A stretch of 37,185 nucleotides of DNA from Bacillota bacterium (GTDB taxonomy: Bacteria > Bacillota > Dehalobacteriia > UBA4068 > UBA4997), in the NCBI GenBank assembly GCA_021771915.1, contig JAETNY010000017.1, positions 1 to 37,185 on the forward strand, read 5' to 3'. Shown piece after piece: positions 9,011 to 17,043 of the stretch (its first letter is position 1; each line of letters opens with the position of its first letter). Under the pieces are notes generated by a model, which made no database searches, had not been told where the DNA came from, and saw nothing but the letters and a program-made list of their open reading frames with translations. The position numbers and the translations under genes are program-made.

Positions 9011-9835
9011 ATGGCAAAACATAAGAATAGGCTAATTGCCGCCGGGATAATTATTGTAATTTTAGCCGCCCTGTTCTGGTGGGGCGGCAACGCCCCCGGC
9101 TTGCAGGGCTGGAGCGTGGGCGATAAGACGCAGACGGCGGTTCAGTTTGAACGACAGACCGTCGCAGCTAAAGAATTACCGGCAAGTCTGCCGGCAGACG
9201 TTTGGAGCAAGCCTGTTGTCGCTTTGGCGGAGCAGCCGGCAACAAGCCCGGAGAATGAGGAAGAACCGGCGGTAGAAACGCCGGAGAAGCCAAACGCTGA
9301 TGAGCGTAGTGGCGGTATGGAAATCAACCCGGAAACCGGCAAGGATAAGTATAATACCGACCCAGTGCCGGAGGGTAAACCCCTGCCGGTGGAGCCGCAG
9401 GAGGCAGTGATTGGCGAAGCGGCTTACACCTGCACCATTTCCATCTCCTGCGCCACAATTCTGGATAACCCGGACTGGCTGAACCCGGAGAAAACGGAGC
9501 TGGTGCCGGAGGGTGGCGTTATTCTGCCGGCCCAGACCGTAACCTTTTACGAGGGGGAATCGGTGTTTAACGTGTTGCAGCGTACTTGCAAGCAGAACAG
9601 TATTCATATGGAATTCAGCAACACGCCGATGTATAATTCCGCCTACATTGAGGGTATCCACAATTTGTATGAATTTGACTGCGGCGAGGGCAGCGGTTGG
9701 ATGTATAAGGTGAACGGTTGGTTTCCCAACTATGGTTGCTCGCGCTATCAGCTGCAAAACGGCGATGTGATTGAGTGGGTTTTCACCTGCAACCGCGGCG
9801 GCGACGTGGGCGGCGGCCAGGCTGTTGGTAGTTGA
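9011..9835 (+). CDS. Membrane-anchored DUF4430 (transcobalamin beta-domain-like) protein, 274 aa
   Basis: Start ATG 9011 is preceded by TAAGGAG. One N-terminal hydrophobic segment (about 9-27, IAAGIIIVILAALFWW) acts as an uncleaved anchor or signal. A Pro/Glu-rich spacer (about 60-130) and a single DUF4430 domain (about 135-262) follow. The domain shows the conserved core GSGWMYKVNGWFPNYG and NGDVIEWVF. DUF4430 is the Pfam family related to the C-terminal beta domain of transcobalamin and intrinsic factor, which caps bound cobalamin. The arrangement puts the beta half at the membrane, next to the ECF T-component gene 15 bases downstream. The inference is that it receives or caps corrinoid delivered by the SLH alpha-domain protein and passes it to the importer. 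Confidence 0.82.
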   Translation: MAKHKNRLIAAGIIIVILAALFWWGGNAPGLQGWSVGDKTQTAVQFERQTVAAKELPASLPADVWSKPVVALAEQPATSPENEEEPAVETPEKPNADERSGGMEINPETGKDKYNTDPVPEGKPLPVEPQEAVIGEAAYTCTISISCATILDNPDWLNPEKTELVPEGGVILPAQTVTFYEGESVFNVLQRTCKQNSIHMEFSNTPMYNSAYIEGIHNLYEFDCGEGSGWMYKVNGWFPNYGCSRYQLQNGDVIEWVFTCNRGGDVGGGQAVGS

Positions 9836-9850
9836 TTGGAGTAAATAATA

Positions 9851-10783
9851 TTGAAGAACACGGATACTTTCAGCGGTTATCATCCGCTGGTGAACTTTTT
9901 ATATTTTGCGCTGGTGCTGGTTTTTAGTATGTGCCTGATGAATCCAGCCTGTTTGGCAATTTCGCTGGCGGCGGCTTTTGCCTATAATCTGTACCTGAAC
10001 GGCCGTCGGGCGCTTAAATTGGCCCTGTGCATAATGCTGCCGCTGCTGCTGCTGACGGCAGTTATCAATCCGGCTTTTAATCATCAGGGAGCCACGATTT
10101 TAACCTATCTGCCCAGCGGCAATCCGCTGACGCTGGAATCCATAATTTACGGCTTGGCGGCGGCTAGTATGCTGATTGCGGTAATCCTCTGGTTTGGCTG
10201 TTATTCGGCGGTGCTTACCTCGGACAAGTTTGTATATCTGTTCGGGCGGCTTATTCCTGCGCTCTCCTTGGTGCTTTCGATGACTCTGCGCTTTGTGCCC
10301 AAGTTTAAGGCGCAGCTGGGGCAGGTGAGCCTGGCTCAGCAATGCGTGGGGCGCGATGCCGGCAGCGGCAGCCTGCTGCAACGGCTGAAAAACGCTATCA
10401 CCATTTTGTCGATTATGGTAACCTGGGCTTTGGAAAACGCCATTGAAACGGCGGACAGTATGAAAAGCCGCGGCTATGGCCTGCCGGGGCGCACCGCTTT
10501 CAGCATTTACCGCTGGGAGGAGCGCGACAAAAACGCCATAGTATGGCTGCTTTTCTGCGGCCTATATATCCTCTCTGGCTGGTTGGCCGGCGGCTTGTAC
10601 TGGCGTTACTTTCCCACCATGAAAGGGGCGACGCTCTCGCCCTTTGCTGCTAGCTTTTATCTGGTGTATCTGGCGCTGTGCCTGACGCCGCTGCTCATCA
10701 ATATCTGTGCGGATTGGAGCTGGCGCAAAATGACGGACAAAAAGCTGCGAGAGGAGGAGCTGCCCAATGTTGCAAACCTTTAA
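9851..10783 (+). CDS. ecfT: ECF transporter T component (EcfT/CbiQ family)
   Basis: The TTG start at 9851 follows TTGGAGTAAATAATA. The 310-residue protein has several hydrophobic segments (about 10-35, 55-75, 90-125, 235-255, 270-290). It carries the cytoplasmic coupling-helix motif SMKSRGYGLPGR (near 205), the counterpart of the Ala-Arg-Gly motifs by which EcfT contacts the two ATPases. EcfT is the shared transmembrane scaffold of energy-coupling-factor vitamin importers. No separate A or S genes lie beside it; these are fused in the 886-aa protein three genes on. Its 3' end overlaps the TIM-barrel gene by 17 bases, indicating translational coupling. The family call is firm. Corrinoid specificity comes from context. 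Confidence 0.88.
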   Translation: MKNTDTFSGYHPLVNFLYFALVLVFSMCLMNPACLAISLAAAFAYNLYLNGRRALKLALCIMLPLLLLTAVINPAFNHQGATILTYLPSGNPLTLESIIYGLAAASMLIAVILWFGCYSAVLTSDKFVYLFGRLIPALSLVLSMTLRFVPKFKAQLGQVSLAQQCVGRDAGSGSLLQRLKNAITILSIMVTWALENAIETADSMKSRGYGLPGRTAFSIYRWEERDKNAIVWLLFCGLYILSGWLAGGLYWRYFPTMKGATLSPFAASFYLVYLALCLTPLLINICADWSWRKMTDKKLREEELPNVANL

Positions 10784-11756
10784 TCTGCCGCTGTTAAATG
10801 AAATTCTGGCGGAATATGGTGGTTGGCGCAGTCTGCAAAGGGAGGCGGCGTCTTTGGGCTGCGCCGGCATTGAAGCCATCTGGGCCGGCGAGGATATACC
10901 GGCGGATTTGCCGGAGGGGCTAGTGCAGGGCTATCACCTGACCTTTTTCCCGGATTGGCTGGATATGTTTCGCAACCGGCAGACGACGGTTAAAAATAAG
11001 TTTGGCAGTATGGCGATTGCCTTTGAGCATTACGGCGGCTGGGGGCCGGATTGTCTGCTGCGCCGCTATCAGGAGGATTTAGCCAGAGCGGAGCGGCTGC
11101 GGCCGCGTTATCTGGTGTTTCACGTTTCTGATGTTTCGCTGGCGGAGGGGCTGACCTATCAATGGCAGCACTGCAACGCGGAGGTTATCGACGCGGCCTT
11201 GGAGCTTATTAACGCCTTGCTGGCCGATTACGCCGCCGACGCGCCCTGGGAATTTTTGGTGGAAAATCAATGGTGGCCGGGCTTCACCTTTACGGAGCCT
11301 GCCGAAACCGCCCGTCTGTTGGAGGGTATCAACTATCCGCGCAAGGGAATTATGCTGGACGTGGGGCATTTAATGAACTGCAACCGAAATTTGCAAACCC
11401 AAGCGCAGGGCGCGGCCTATGTGCAGGCAATGCTGGATAAGCATGGCAGCCTGGCGCAGGCGGTGCGCGGCGTGCACCTGCATTACTCGCTGAGCGGCGC
11501 ATATGTTAAGGAGCATATTGGCGAATTGCCGGAGTGGTGGGCGAGCGCAGACTATGCCGAGCGTACCGGCTATTGCTATAATTATGTGCTGCGAATTGAC
11601 CAGCATTTGCCCTGGACGGACAAAACAATTTTGCCGCCTTTGGCGCGGATTAACCCGGCTTATCTGACGCATGAATTTAACGCCGGCAGCCGGCAGGAGC
11701 GTCGCCAAATGGTGGCCCAGCAAAAGGGGTTGCTGAAACGGGGCGGTTTACTATGA
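10767..11756 (+). CDS. Xylose isomerase-like TIM-barrel protein of unknown reaction (329 aa)
   Basis: Start ATG 10767 lies inside the ecfT gene with GAGGAGG upstream. The sequence fits the sugar-phosphate isomerase/endonuclease IV-like TIM-barrel superfamily. Candidate metal-binding or catalytic elements at barrel-strand ends are GYHLTFFPDW, LVFHVSD, FLVENQWW, MLDVGHLMNCN and GVHLHYSL, with TLE-like Glu/His residues throughout. No signal peptide is seen, so it should be cytoplasmic. It overlaps the next gene by 4 bases (ATGA) and is locked into the B12-uptake operon. Members of this superfamily use divalent metals on sugar-like substrates. A corrinoid-related substrate such as the nucleotide loop is only a guess. 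The substrate is unknown. Confidence 0.72.
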   Translation: MLQTFNLPLLNEILAEYGGWRSLQREAASLGCAGIEAIWAGEDIPADLPEGLVQGYHLTFFPDWLDMFRNRQTTVKNKFGSMAIAFEHYGGWGPDCLLRRYQEDLARAERLRPRYLVFHVSDVSLAEGLTYQWQHCNAEVIDAALELINALLADYAADAPWEFLVENQWWPGFTFTEPAETARLLEGINYPRKGIMLDVGHLMNCNRNLQTQAQGAAYVQAMLDKHGSLAQAVRGVHLHYSLSGAYVKEHIGELPEWWASADYAERTGYCYNYVLRIDQHLPWTDKTILPPLARINPAYLTHEFNAGSRQERRQMVAQQKGLLKRGGLL

Positions 11757-12394
11757 AATTTGCTATGTCTTACAGCTGCGGCAAGGACAGCACGCTGGCT
11801 CTGCATAAAATGTTGGCCCAGGGCAACGAGGCGGTTTGTCTGGTAATTTGCTTTAATGAAACAGCGGGCCGCTCCTATTTTCATGGGGCGGATAATGAGA
11901 TGCTGCAACGCTACTCGGAGGTGTTGGGTTTGCCAATTCTGCTTTGCCCGACGACCGGCGATGATTACGCGCAGGCATTTGAGGCCGGGTTGGCTCAGGC
12001 CAAGGCAATGGGTGCGGAGGCCGTTTGTTTTGGCGATATTGATATTGCGGAAAACCGCCGCTGGGAGGAGGAACGCTGCCAGGTGGTGGGGCTTGCGGCC
12101 TGCTTTTCGCTTTGGCGGCAGGGGCGGGCGGCGTTGGTGCAGGAGCTGTTGGCTTTGGGCTATCGCTGTTTGATTAAAAGCGTGAACCGGCGGCTTTTGC
12201 CAACCTCTCTGCTGGGCTGCTGTTTGGATGAGGCGGCCGTTGCTGTTATGCAGGCGGCCGGGGTTGACGTTTGCGGTGAAAACGGCGAGTATCACACGCT
12301 GGCGGTGGACGGGCCGATTTTTCGGCGGTCTTTGCAGTTTAAGTTGGGCGAGCTGCTGGAGTCCGGTGATTATGCATTTATTGATATTAGCTGA
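11753..12394 (+). CDS. Dph6/MJ0570-like PP-loop ATP pyrophosphatase (213 aa)
   Basis: The ATG at 11753 overlaps the preceding stop. The PP-loop is SCGKDS (residues 8-13), and the C-terminal signature GENGEYHT (near 178) is diagnostic of the diphthine-ammonia ligase (Dph6) family. These enzymes activate a carboxylate by adenylation so that it can be amidated. Bacteria lack diphthamide, so the substrate must differ here. Co-transcription with a cobalamin importer makes amidation of a corrinoid side-chain carboxylate an attractive hypothesis, but nothing in the sequence proves it. The protein is of normal length, has no export signal and should act in the cytoplasm. The family call is confident; the role is speculative. 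Confidence 0.83.
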   Translation: MKFAMSYSCGKDSTLALHKMLAQGNEAVCLVICFNETAGRSYFHGADNEMLQRYSEVLGLPILLCPTTGDDYAQAFEAGLAQAKAMGAEAVCFGDIDIAENRRWEEERCQVVGLAACFSLWRQGRAALVQELLALGYRCLIKSVNRRLLPTSLLGCCLDEAAVAVMQAAGVDVCGENGEYHTLAVDGPIFRRSLQFKLGELLESGDYAFIDIS

Positions 12395-12427
12395 CATTTA
12401 TAAAATATTTAGGAAACAGGTAAAATA

Positions 12428-15088
12428 ATGGAAAATATATTGCAAATTAAGCATTTCAGCTTTGCTTATCCGGAGCAGAAGCGGCTGACGCTGACGGATA
12501 TAGATTTGAGCGTGGGTCGGGGCGAATTTTTGGTGTTGTGCGGCCCCTCCGGCTGCGGAAAATCTACGCTGCTGCGGCAGCTGAAAACGGTGTTGGCTCC
12601 GCACGGGGAGCGGCAGGGAGAAATCCGCTTTGCCGGCCGGCCGCTGGCCGAGCTTGACCAGCGTGAGCAAAGCGCGCGGATTGGTTTTGTGCAGCAATCG
12701 CCGGATAACCAGATTGTGACGGATAAGGTTTGGCATGAACTGGCCTTTGGTCTGGAAAGCTTGGGAATGGATACGCCAACCATTCGCCGCCGGGTGGCAG
12801 AGATGGCCTCATACTTTGGTATTCAAAATTGGTTTTACAAGAATGTTACGGAACTTTCCGGCGGCCAAAAGCAGCTGTTGAATTTGGCCGCCATTATGGT
12901 TATGCAGCCGGATTTGCTGATTTTGGACGAGCCTACCTCGCAGCTGGACCCGATTGCCGCGGCGGATTTTCTGGCCACGGTGGGCAAGATTAATCGGGAA
13001 CTGGGTGTTAGCGTAATACTGACGGAGCACCGGCTGGAGGAGGCTTTTCCGCTGGCCGGCCGGGTGGCTGTGCTGGACAAGGGGCGGCTTATCTGCACCG
13101 GCAAACCGGCGGAGGTTGGCGAGAGCCTGAAAACAATGGGACATAATATGTTTTTGGCTATGCCAACGCCAATGCGTGTTTGGGCGGCAACGCCAGCTGA
13201 GCAGGCCACGGCCTGCCCGGTGACGGTGGCGGAGGGTAAACAATGGCTGGAGCAGATTGCCGGGCAAATGCAGCCAGATTTACTGCCAGCGGAGCCGGTT
13301 TATACATATCCAAAGGAGCCGGTAATTGCAGCAGAGGATTTGTGGTTTAAATATGATAAAGAACTGCCGGACGTAGTTAAGGGGCTTAATTTGCAGGTGC
13401 AAAAAGGGGAATTGCTAGCTTTGCTTGGCGGCAACGGCACCGGCAAAACCACCAGCCTGAAGTTGCTGGCCGGTTTGCTTAAACCATATCGGGGCGATGT
13501 GCAGATAAAAGGCAGCGTGGGCGTTTTGCCGCAAAATCCGCAAACTTTGTTTGTGAAAAAAACTGTTCGGGAGGATTTGTTTGAGATATTGCAGGGGCGC
13601 AAATTAAGCCAGGCGCAAAAGGAGCAGAATGTGTCTGGCGTGGTGCAACTGTGCAGGCTGGCGGAGTTGTTGGACAGGCACCCTTACGACCTTTCCGGCG
13701 GCGAGCAGCAGCGGGCGGCATTGGCTAAGGTGCTGCTGCTGGCTCCGGATATTTTGCTGCTGGACGAGCCAACCAAGGGGCTGGACGCTGAGTTTAAGCA
13801 GGCACTGGCCGAGATTTTGCAGACTTTGTTGGCAAAGGGTGTAACTATTTTGATGGTGAGCCACGATGTTGAGTTTTGCGCGGCTTATGCGCACCGCTGC
13901 GCCCTGTTTTTTGACGGCAGCGTGGTGACGGAGGCCGGGCCGCGGCAGTTTTTTTCTGGCAACAGCTTTTACACCACGACGGCCAACCGCATGGCCAGGG
14001 GCGTTGTGCCGCAGGCGGTGACGGCGGAGGATTTGATTACCGTTTGCGGCGGCGCACCTCCGGCGAGGGCTCCTTTGGCGGTGGCCGAAGACTGGCGTTT
14101 GCCGGAGCCGGAGGCCGGCAGTGCGGATTGGCAGCCGCCGAAGCTGTCCCTGTGGCGCAAGATACTGGCCGGCGTGTCCGGCCTGGCTGCCGCGGCTTTG
14201 TTTATTAAGGCGATTTGTAATAGCAATTTAAGCGATATTATTACGGCTGACGGTTTGGCGGTTGAAGCATATAGCACGGCAGGCGATACTTTGCTGTTTG
14301 TGACGGTGATGTTGGTGTTTTCTCTGGCGGTGGGCCGCCGCTCGGCTCCGCCAACGGGCAGCGTGTTGCAGGTGGCTAAGGAGCAGCGGCATTTGACCAG
14401 GCGCACCATTGCGGCGGCGGTGATGATATTGCTGCTGATACCTCTAACCCTGTTTGTTGGTGTGTATTACTTGCAGGATAATAAATATTATTTTATTATG
14501 ATGCTGGTGCTGTTGGAATGTATGCTGCCTTTCTTTCTGGTGTTTGAGGGGCGCAAACCGCAGGCCAGGGAACTGGTGATTATTGCGGTGCTGTGTGCCA
14601 TTGGCGTGGCCGGGCGGTCGGCTTTCTTTATGCTGCCGCAGTTTAAACCAGTTATGGCCTTGACGATTGTGGCTGGTGTGGCTTTTGGCGGCGAGTCCGG
14701 CTTTCTGGTGGGCGCTATGACAATGCTGGTATCTAATATGCTGCTTTCGCAGGGGCCGTGGACGCCCTGGCAGATGTTTTGTATGGGGATAATCGGCTTT
14801 TTGGCCGGCGTGCTGTTCCGCAAGGGCTGGCTGCGGCGTAGTCGTCTTTCCTTGTGTATTTTTGGGGCTTTGGCGGCTGTGCTGGTTTACGGCGGTATTA
14901 TTAACAGCAGTTGGGCTTTGCTTTATGGCGGCGATTTTAGCTGGGCGGTGCTGATAAGTTATCTGATTAGCGGTTTCCCTTTCGATTGCGTGCATGGGGC
15001 GGCAACGGCAATTTTCCTGTGGCTGGCTGCGGAGCCGATGCTGGAGAAGCTTGACCGGATTAAGGTTAAATACGGTTTGGTGGAGTGA
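12428..15088 (+). CDS. ECF transporter fusion: ATPase-ATPase-S component (886 aa), probable corrinoid importer
   Basis: ATG 12428 follows AGGAAACAGG. The N-terminal ATPase has Walker A GPSGCGKST (39-47), signature LSGGQKQ, Walker B LLILDEPT and switch LTEH. The second ATPase (from about 297) has GGNGTGKTT, LSGGEQQ, ILLLDEPT and VSHD. From about 572 to the end the protein is a multi-span membrane domain resembling ECF substrate-binding S components, with a typical inner region (LTIVAGVAFGGESGFLVGA, then MGIIGFLAGVLF). EcfA, EcfA' and S are usually separate proteins; here all three are fused, and the T component is encoded three genes upstream. B12 riboswitch control and the neighbouring DUF4430 proteins argue that corrinoids are the substrate. 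No S-component residue diagnostic of B12 can be named from sequence alone. Confidence 0.88.
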   Translation: MENILQIKHFSFAYPEQKRLTLTDIDLSVGRGEFLVLCGPSGCGKSTLLRQLKTVLAPHGERQGEIRFAGRPLAELDQREQSARIGFVQQSPDNQIVTDKVWHELAFGLESLGMDTPTIRRRVAEMASYFGIQNWFYKNVTELSGGQKQLLNLAAIMVMQPDLLILDEPTSQLDPIAAADFLATVGKINRELGVSVILTEHRLEEAFPLAGRVAVLDKGRLICTGKPAEVGESLKTMGHNMFLAMPTPMRVWAATPAEQATACPVTVAEGKQWLEQIAGQMQPDLLPAEPVYTYPKEPVIAAEDLWFKYDKELPDVVKGLNLQVQKGELLALLGGNGTGKTTSLKLLAGLLKPYRGDVQIKGSVGVLPQNPQTLFVKKTVREDLFEILQGRKLSQAQKEQNVSGVVQLCRLAELLDRHPYDLSGGEQQRAALAKVLLLAPDILLLDEPTKGLDAEFKQALAEILQTLLAKGVTILMVSHDVEFCAAYAHRCALFFDGSVVTEAGPRQFFSGNSFYTTTANRMARGVVPQAVTAEDLITVCGGAPPARAPLAVAEDWRLPEPEAGSADWQPPKLSLWRKILAGVSGLAAAALFIKAICNSNLSDIITADGLAVEAYSTAGDTLLFVTVMLVFSLAVGRRSAPPTGSVLQVAKEQRHLTRRTIAAAVMILLLIPLTLFVGVYYLQDNKYYFIMMLVLLECMLPFFLVFEGRKPQARELVIIAVLCAIGVAGRSAFFMLPQFKPVMALTIVAGVAFGGESGFLVGAMTMLVSNMLLSQGPWTPWQMFCMGIIGFLAGVLFRKGWLRRSRLSLCIFGALAAVLVYGGIINSSWALLYGGDFSWAVLISYLISGFPFDCVHGAATAIFLWLAAEPMLEKLDRIKVKYGLVE

Positions 15089-15099
15089 GGTGATATATT

Positions 15100-16041
15100 G
15101 TGAAGTCTTTAAGTTTTGTTAAAACATTTTTGTTTGCTTTCTTAATTGTGTTTAATGTATTTGCTTTGGGTACAGACCATGCCTTGGCCTATGATAGTTC
15201 CCTGCCGGTTTATGTCAACGAGGAGCCAAGCGGTTATAAAGCGGTTGTTGTTAATGGAGAATGGTATATAAAGCTACGTGATATTTGTGCTATTTATTTT
15301 GTGGAAATAAATTACGATGATGCTACGCAAACGATTACAATTTATGATGAGCCAACGCCAACGAAATTGAAATTACTTGGCGATAAGGTGGCTGAAAATG
15401 AAAAAATGTTTGTGGAAAATGGCTATGTATATGTTCCCTTAAAAAATAGCGGTGTAGTAACTTTTAAGAGCTGGCATAAGCCGCAGGGACATTTAGATGT
15501 GCAGCGCACATTCAGCTTTAATAATGGCTCCTGGTCATTGAATGATAGTCGGCAGCAGGTTGGTGACTTTGAATATGCTGTATTTGACAGAACCGGATAT
15601 TCAGAGTCAACACTTAATAAAGATTATGTATGGCAATTTAAAACGAATGGATGCTGTCGTGCTGTGGCAGTATATTGGCGGCAAATTACTTCTTTTGTTG
15701 TTGACGGCGATGATATCTTTATTGTCGGCAGAGATACCTGGAATGCCAGTGATGTGATGAAATTTTCCTTAATAGATGGTACGGAAACCAGATTGGGCCA
15801 ACTTGGCTATGATTATGGGGATAACCTGACTTGGGCTGCGCATTATAGTCCGGACATAGAGCCTTTGCCGCACACCGGCATGGTTGTGCGTGAAGACGGC
15901 GTTTATACTGTGGGTTACAGCCGAGCAGGTTTTTTTGAGAATAATGTAATCGATAAGGATATTTTTCTGGATACTTATGCTTATTATCGTTTGGATAAAA
16001 ATGGCGGAAAGCACGAAAAAGTTGCCAACTGGCCAGAATAA
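15100..16041 (+). CDS. Secreted accessory protein with copper amine oxidase-N-like stalk domain (313 aa)
   Basis: The GTG start at 15100 follows GAGGTGATAT, 11 bases after the transporter stop. A signal peptide (about 1-30, hydrophobic, ending ALA) is followed by a domain (about 33-115, VYVNEEPSGYKAVVVNGEWYI to YVYVPLKN). That domain resembles the copper-amine-oxidase N-terminal-like stalk found in many Bacillota surface proteins. The remainder has short strand-rich segments (DGDDIFIVGRDTW, REDGVYTVGYSRA) suggestive of a partial beta-propeller, with no catalytic motif. It is the last gene of the operon. It is probably exported or wall-associated. A direct role in B12 capture is suggested only by position. 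Confidence 0.62.
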   Translation: MKSLSFVKTFLFAFLIVFNVFALGTDHALAYDSSLPVYVNEEPSGYKAVVVNGEWYIKLRDICAIYFVEINYDDATQTITIYDEPTPTKLKLLGDKVAENEKMFVENGYVYVPLKNSGVVTFKSWHKPQGHLDVQRTFSFNNGSWSLNDSRQQVGDFEYAVFDRTGYSESTLNKDYVWQFKTNGCCRAVAVYWRQITSFVVDGDDIFIVGRDTWNASDVMKFSLIDGTETRLGQLGYDYGDNLTWAAHYSPDIEPLPHTGMVVREDGVYTVGYSRAGFFENNVIDKDIFLDTYAYYRLDKNGGKHEKVANWPE

Positions 16042-16050
16042 ATAGTAATA

Positions 16051-16094
16051 GTCCTCTTGTTTCTATCCTGTGAACTGGATATAAGCAAGAGGAC
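16051..16094. other. Stem-loop after the operon
   Basis: GTCCTCTTG (16051-16059) is the perfect complement of CAAGAGGAC (16086-16094), and TATCC/GGATA can extend the stem inside. It has no clear T-run on either strand. It may act as an mRNA 3'-end structure or be part of a degenerate insertion. Confidence 0.5.
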
Positions 16095-16116
16095 GCTTAC
16101 CGAAAGGAGTTTTATC

Positions 16117-16239
16117 TTGAAAGGAGGACAAAACTTACAAAAAAGTCAGCTCCTGGAAAGATTCAAGGTTAGACAGATACTAAATGAACTCTTCAAGCCG
16201 GCTGATTGCTACCTACTTTCAGCAATCAGCCGGACTTAA
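16117..16239 (+). CDS. Possible 40-aa ORF (hypothetical)
   Basis: The TTG at 16117 is preceded by GAAAGGAGT at suitable spacing. The product is basic at the N-terminus (MKGGQNLQKSQLLERFKVR) and has no recognised domain. Its last third is encoded by one arm of an inverted repeat, CCGGCTGATTGCT/AGCAATCAGCCGG (about 16198-16234), so the frame may be accidental. Confidence is low. Confidence 0.25.
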   Translation: MKGGQNLQKSQLLERFKVRQILNELFKPADCYLLSAISRT

Positions 16240-16343
16240 AGATTTACAGAAAAAATTCAACCGTGGATTTAGAAAAATATTAGTAATGTCTGGTTCCGGG
16301 AATTGAACCAAAAACACAACACGCTGTAAACGGAAAGATTTAA

Positions 16344-16404
16344 CAAAAAAAAGCCAACCGGAAGTGGATGGCAAAAAAATAAACGATTCTCTGGTGGAAT
16401 CGTT
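16344..16404 (-). terminator. Tandem intrinsic terminators of the minus-strand riboswitch
   Basis: On the minus strand the first hairpin pairs bases 16397-16404 with 16382-16389 (AACGATTC/GAATCGTT) and is followed by a U-run at 16379-16372. The second pairs 16366-16372 with 16353-16359 (one mismatch) and has a U-run at 16352-16344. Both directly follow the minus-strand cobalamin aptamer. Confidence 0.8.
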
Positions 16405-16454
16405 GAAAGAAAAATAATAAAGTCTGCCAAGCCTCCCACCCTAAAGGCTTTAAC

Positions 16455-16565
16455 AAACCCTTTTCAATTGGTAACCTGACTTATGCCAGCTGACGCTGAC
16501 AATCACAGTAGAGCTTGGACTGTGTCGGATTTTCACCGACTTCCCCATTTGAAAGGTTATATTGG
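16455..16565 (-). promoter_or_regulatory. Cobalamin riboswitch 3, minus strand, no gene downstream
   Basis: Read on the minus strand it shows GGGGAAGTCGGTGAAAATCCGAC, then CTCTACTGTGAT and the B12-box half TGGCATAAGTCAGGTTAC (ending near 16471). AACCTTTCAA at the 5' side pairs with TTGAAAAGGGTT at the 3' side to close P1. All core cobalamin-aptamer elements are present. Downstream on this strand there are only two terminators and then sequence antisense to the 313-aa gene; no minus-strand gene is seen. It may be a relic of a lost gene or a source of regulated antisense RNA. Confidence 0.9.
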
Positions 16566-16593
16566 AATATTTAGTTGTTAAAATTATGCATTT

Positions 16594-16622
16594 ATTTTAA
16601 TACAGAAAAATAGGATTGTCAA
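16594..16622 (-). promoter_or_regulatory. Consensus promoter for the minus-strand riboswitch
   Basis: On the minus strand, TTGACA (16622-16617) and TAAAAT (16599-16594) have a 17-base spacer. The intact promoter implies that the orphan riboswitch is still transcribed. Confidence 0.8.
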
Positions 16623-16672
16623 TAGCTTTTTGAAAAAATTTTCAGAAAAAAATAATATTTTATAAAATGGTA

Positions 16673-16701
16673 TTGCATTTTAAAAAATTTGGGTGTATAC
16701 T
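16673..16701 (+). promoter_or_regulatory. Promoter for riboswitch 4 and the second B12-linked block
   Basis: TTGCAT (16673-16678) and TATACT (16696-16701) are 17 bases apart. The promoter diverges from the minus-strand one and sits just before riboswitch 4. Confidence 0.8.
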
Positions 16702-16714
16702 GAAAAAAGATATT

Positions 16715-16910
16715 TGAAAAGAAGAATATATTATATAAGCGTGTCGTGAGGAAGCCGGTGTAATTCCGGGACAGATAACTCGCTACTGTGAATTGTTGCT
16801 GTTTCTTCGTTTAGTCACTGTTCAATGTTTTGGATGGGAAGGCAAGGAGATTACAGTTTGCATCAGAAATTTTTGGTGCAGAAGCATAAGTCAGGATATT
16901 CATGGCACAG
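16715..16910 (+). promoter_or_regulatory. Cobalamin riboswitch 4
   Basis: Core elements: GAGGAAGCCGGTGTAATTCCGG (about 16748-16769), CGCTACTGTGAA (16781-16792), a GGGAAGGCAAGGAGATTACAG peripheral segment and a somewhat divergent B12 box (GCATAAGTCAGGATATTCATGG, about 16884-16905). The layout fits the full-size cobalamin class. A long terminator follows at 16965-17032, before the 243-aa gene. By position it regulates that gene and possibly the block to 24863. Confidence 0.87.
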
Positions 16911-16964
16911 GCTCTTAAACAGGTCAGTTAGTTTGTTTGGGCGACTTGGAGTCACGAAAATACG

Positions 16965-17032
16965 AGCGTGATGAAATTTTTGTTTTCTAAAGGTAGCCTT
17001 TGGAAAATTCAAAATTTCATCACGCTTTTTTT
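16965..17032 (+). terminator. Terminator of riboswitch 4
   Basis: AGCGTGATGAAATTTT (16965-16980) pairs over 16 bases with its complement at 17011-17026, followed by T-run 17026-17032. The 30-base loop holds a small internal stem (AAAGG/CCTTT). It stops 12 bases before the next ATG. Confidence 0.92.
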
Positions 17033-17043
17033 GTTCTGAAAAT

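Noticed and set aside
16289-16335. tRNA-like T-arm on the minus strand (GGTTCAATTCCCGGAACC)
   Set aside because: The T-stem does not pair properly and no acceptor or anticodon arms are present. It is better explained as a short palindrome.
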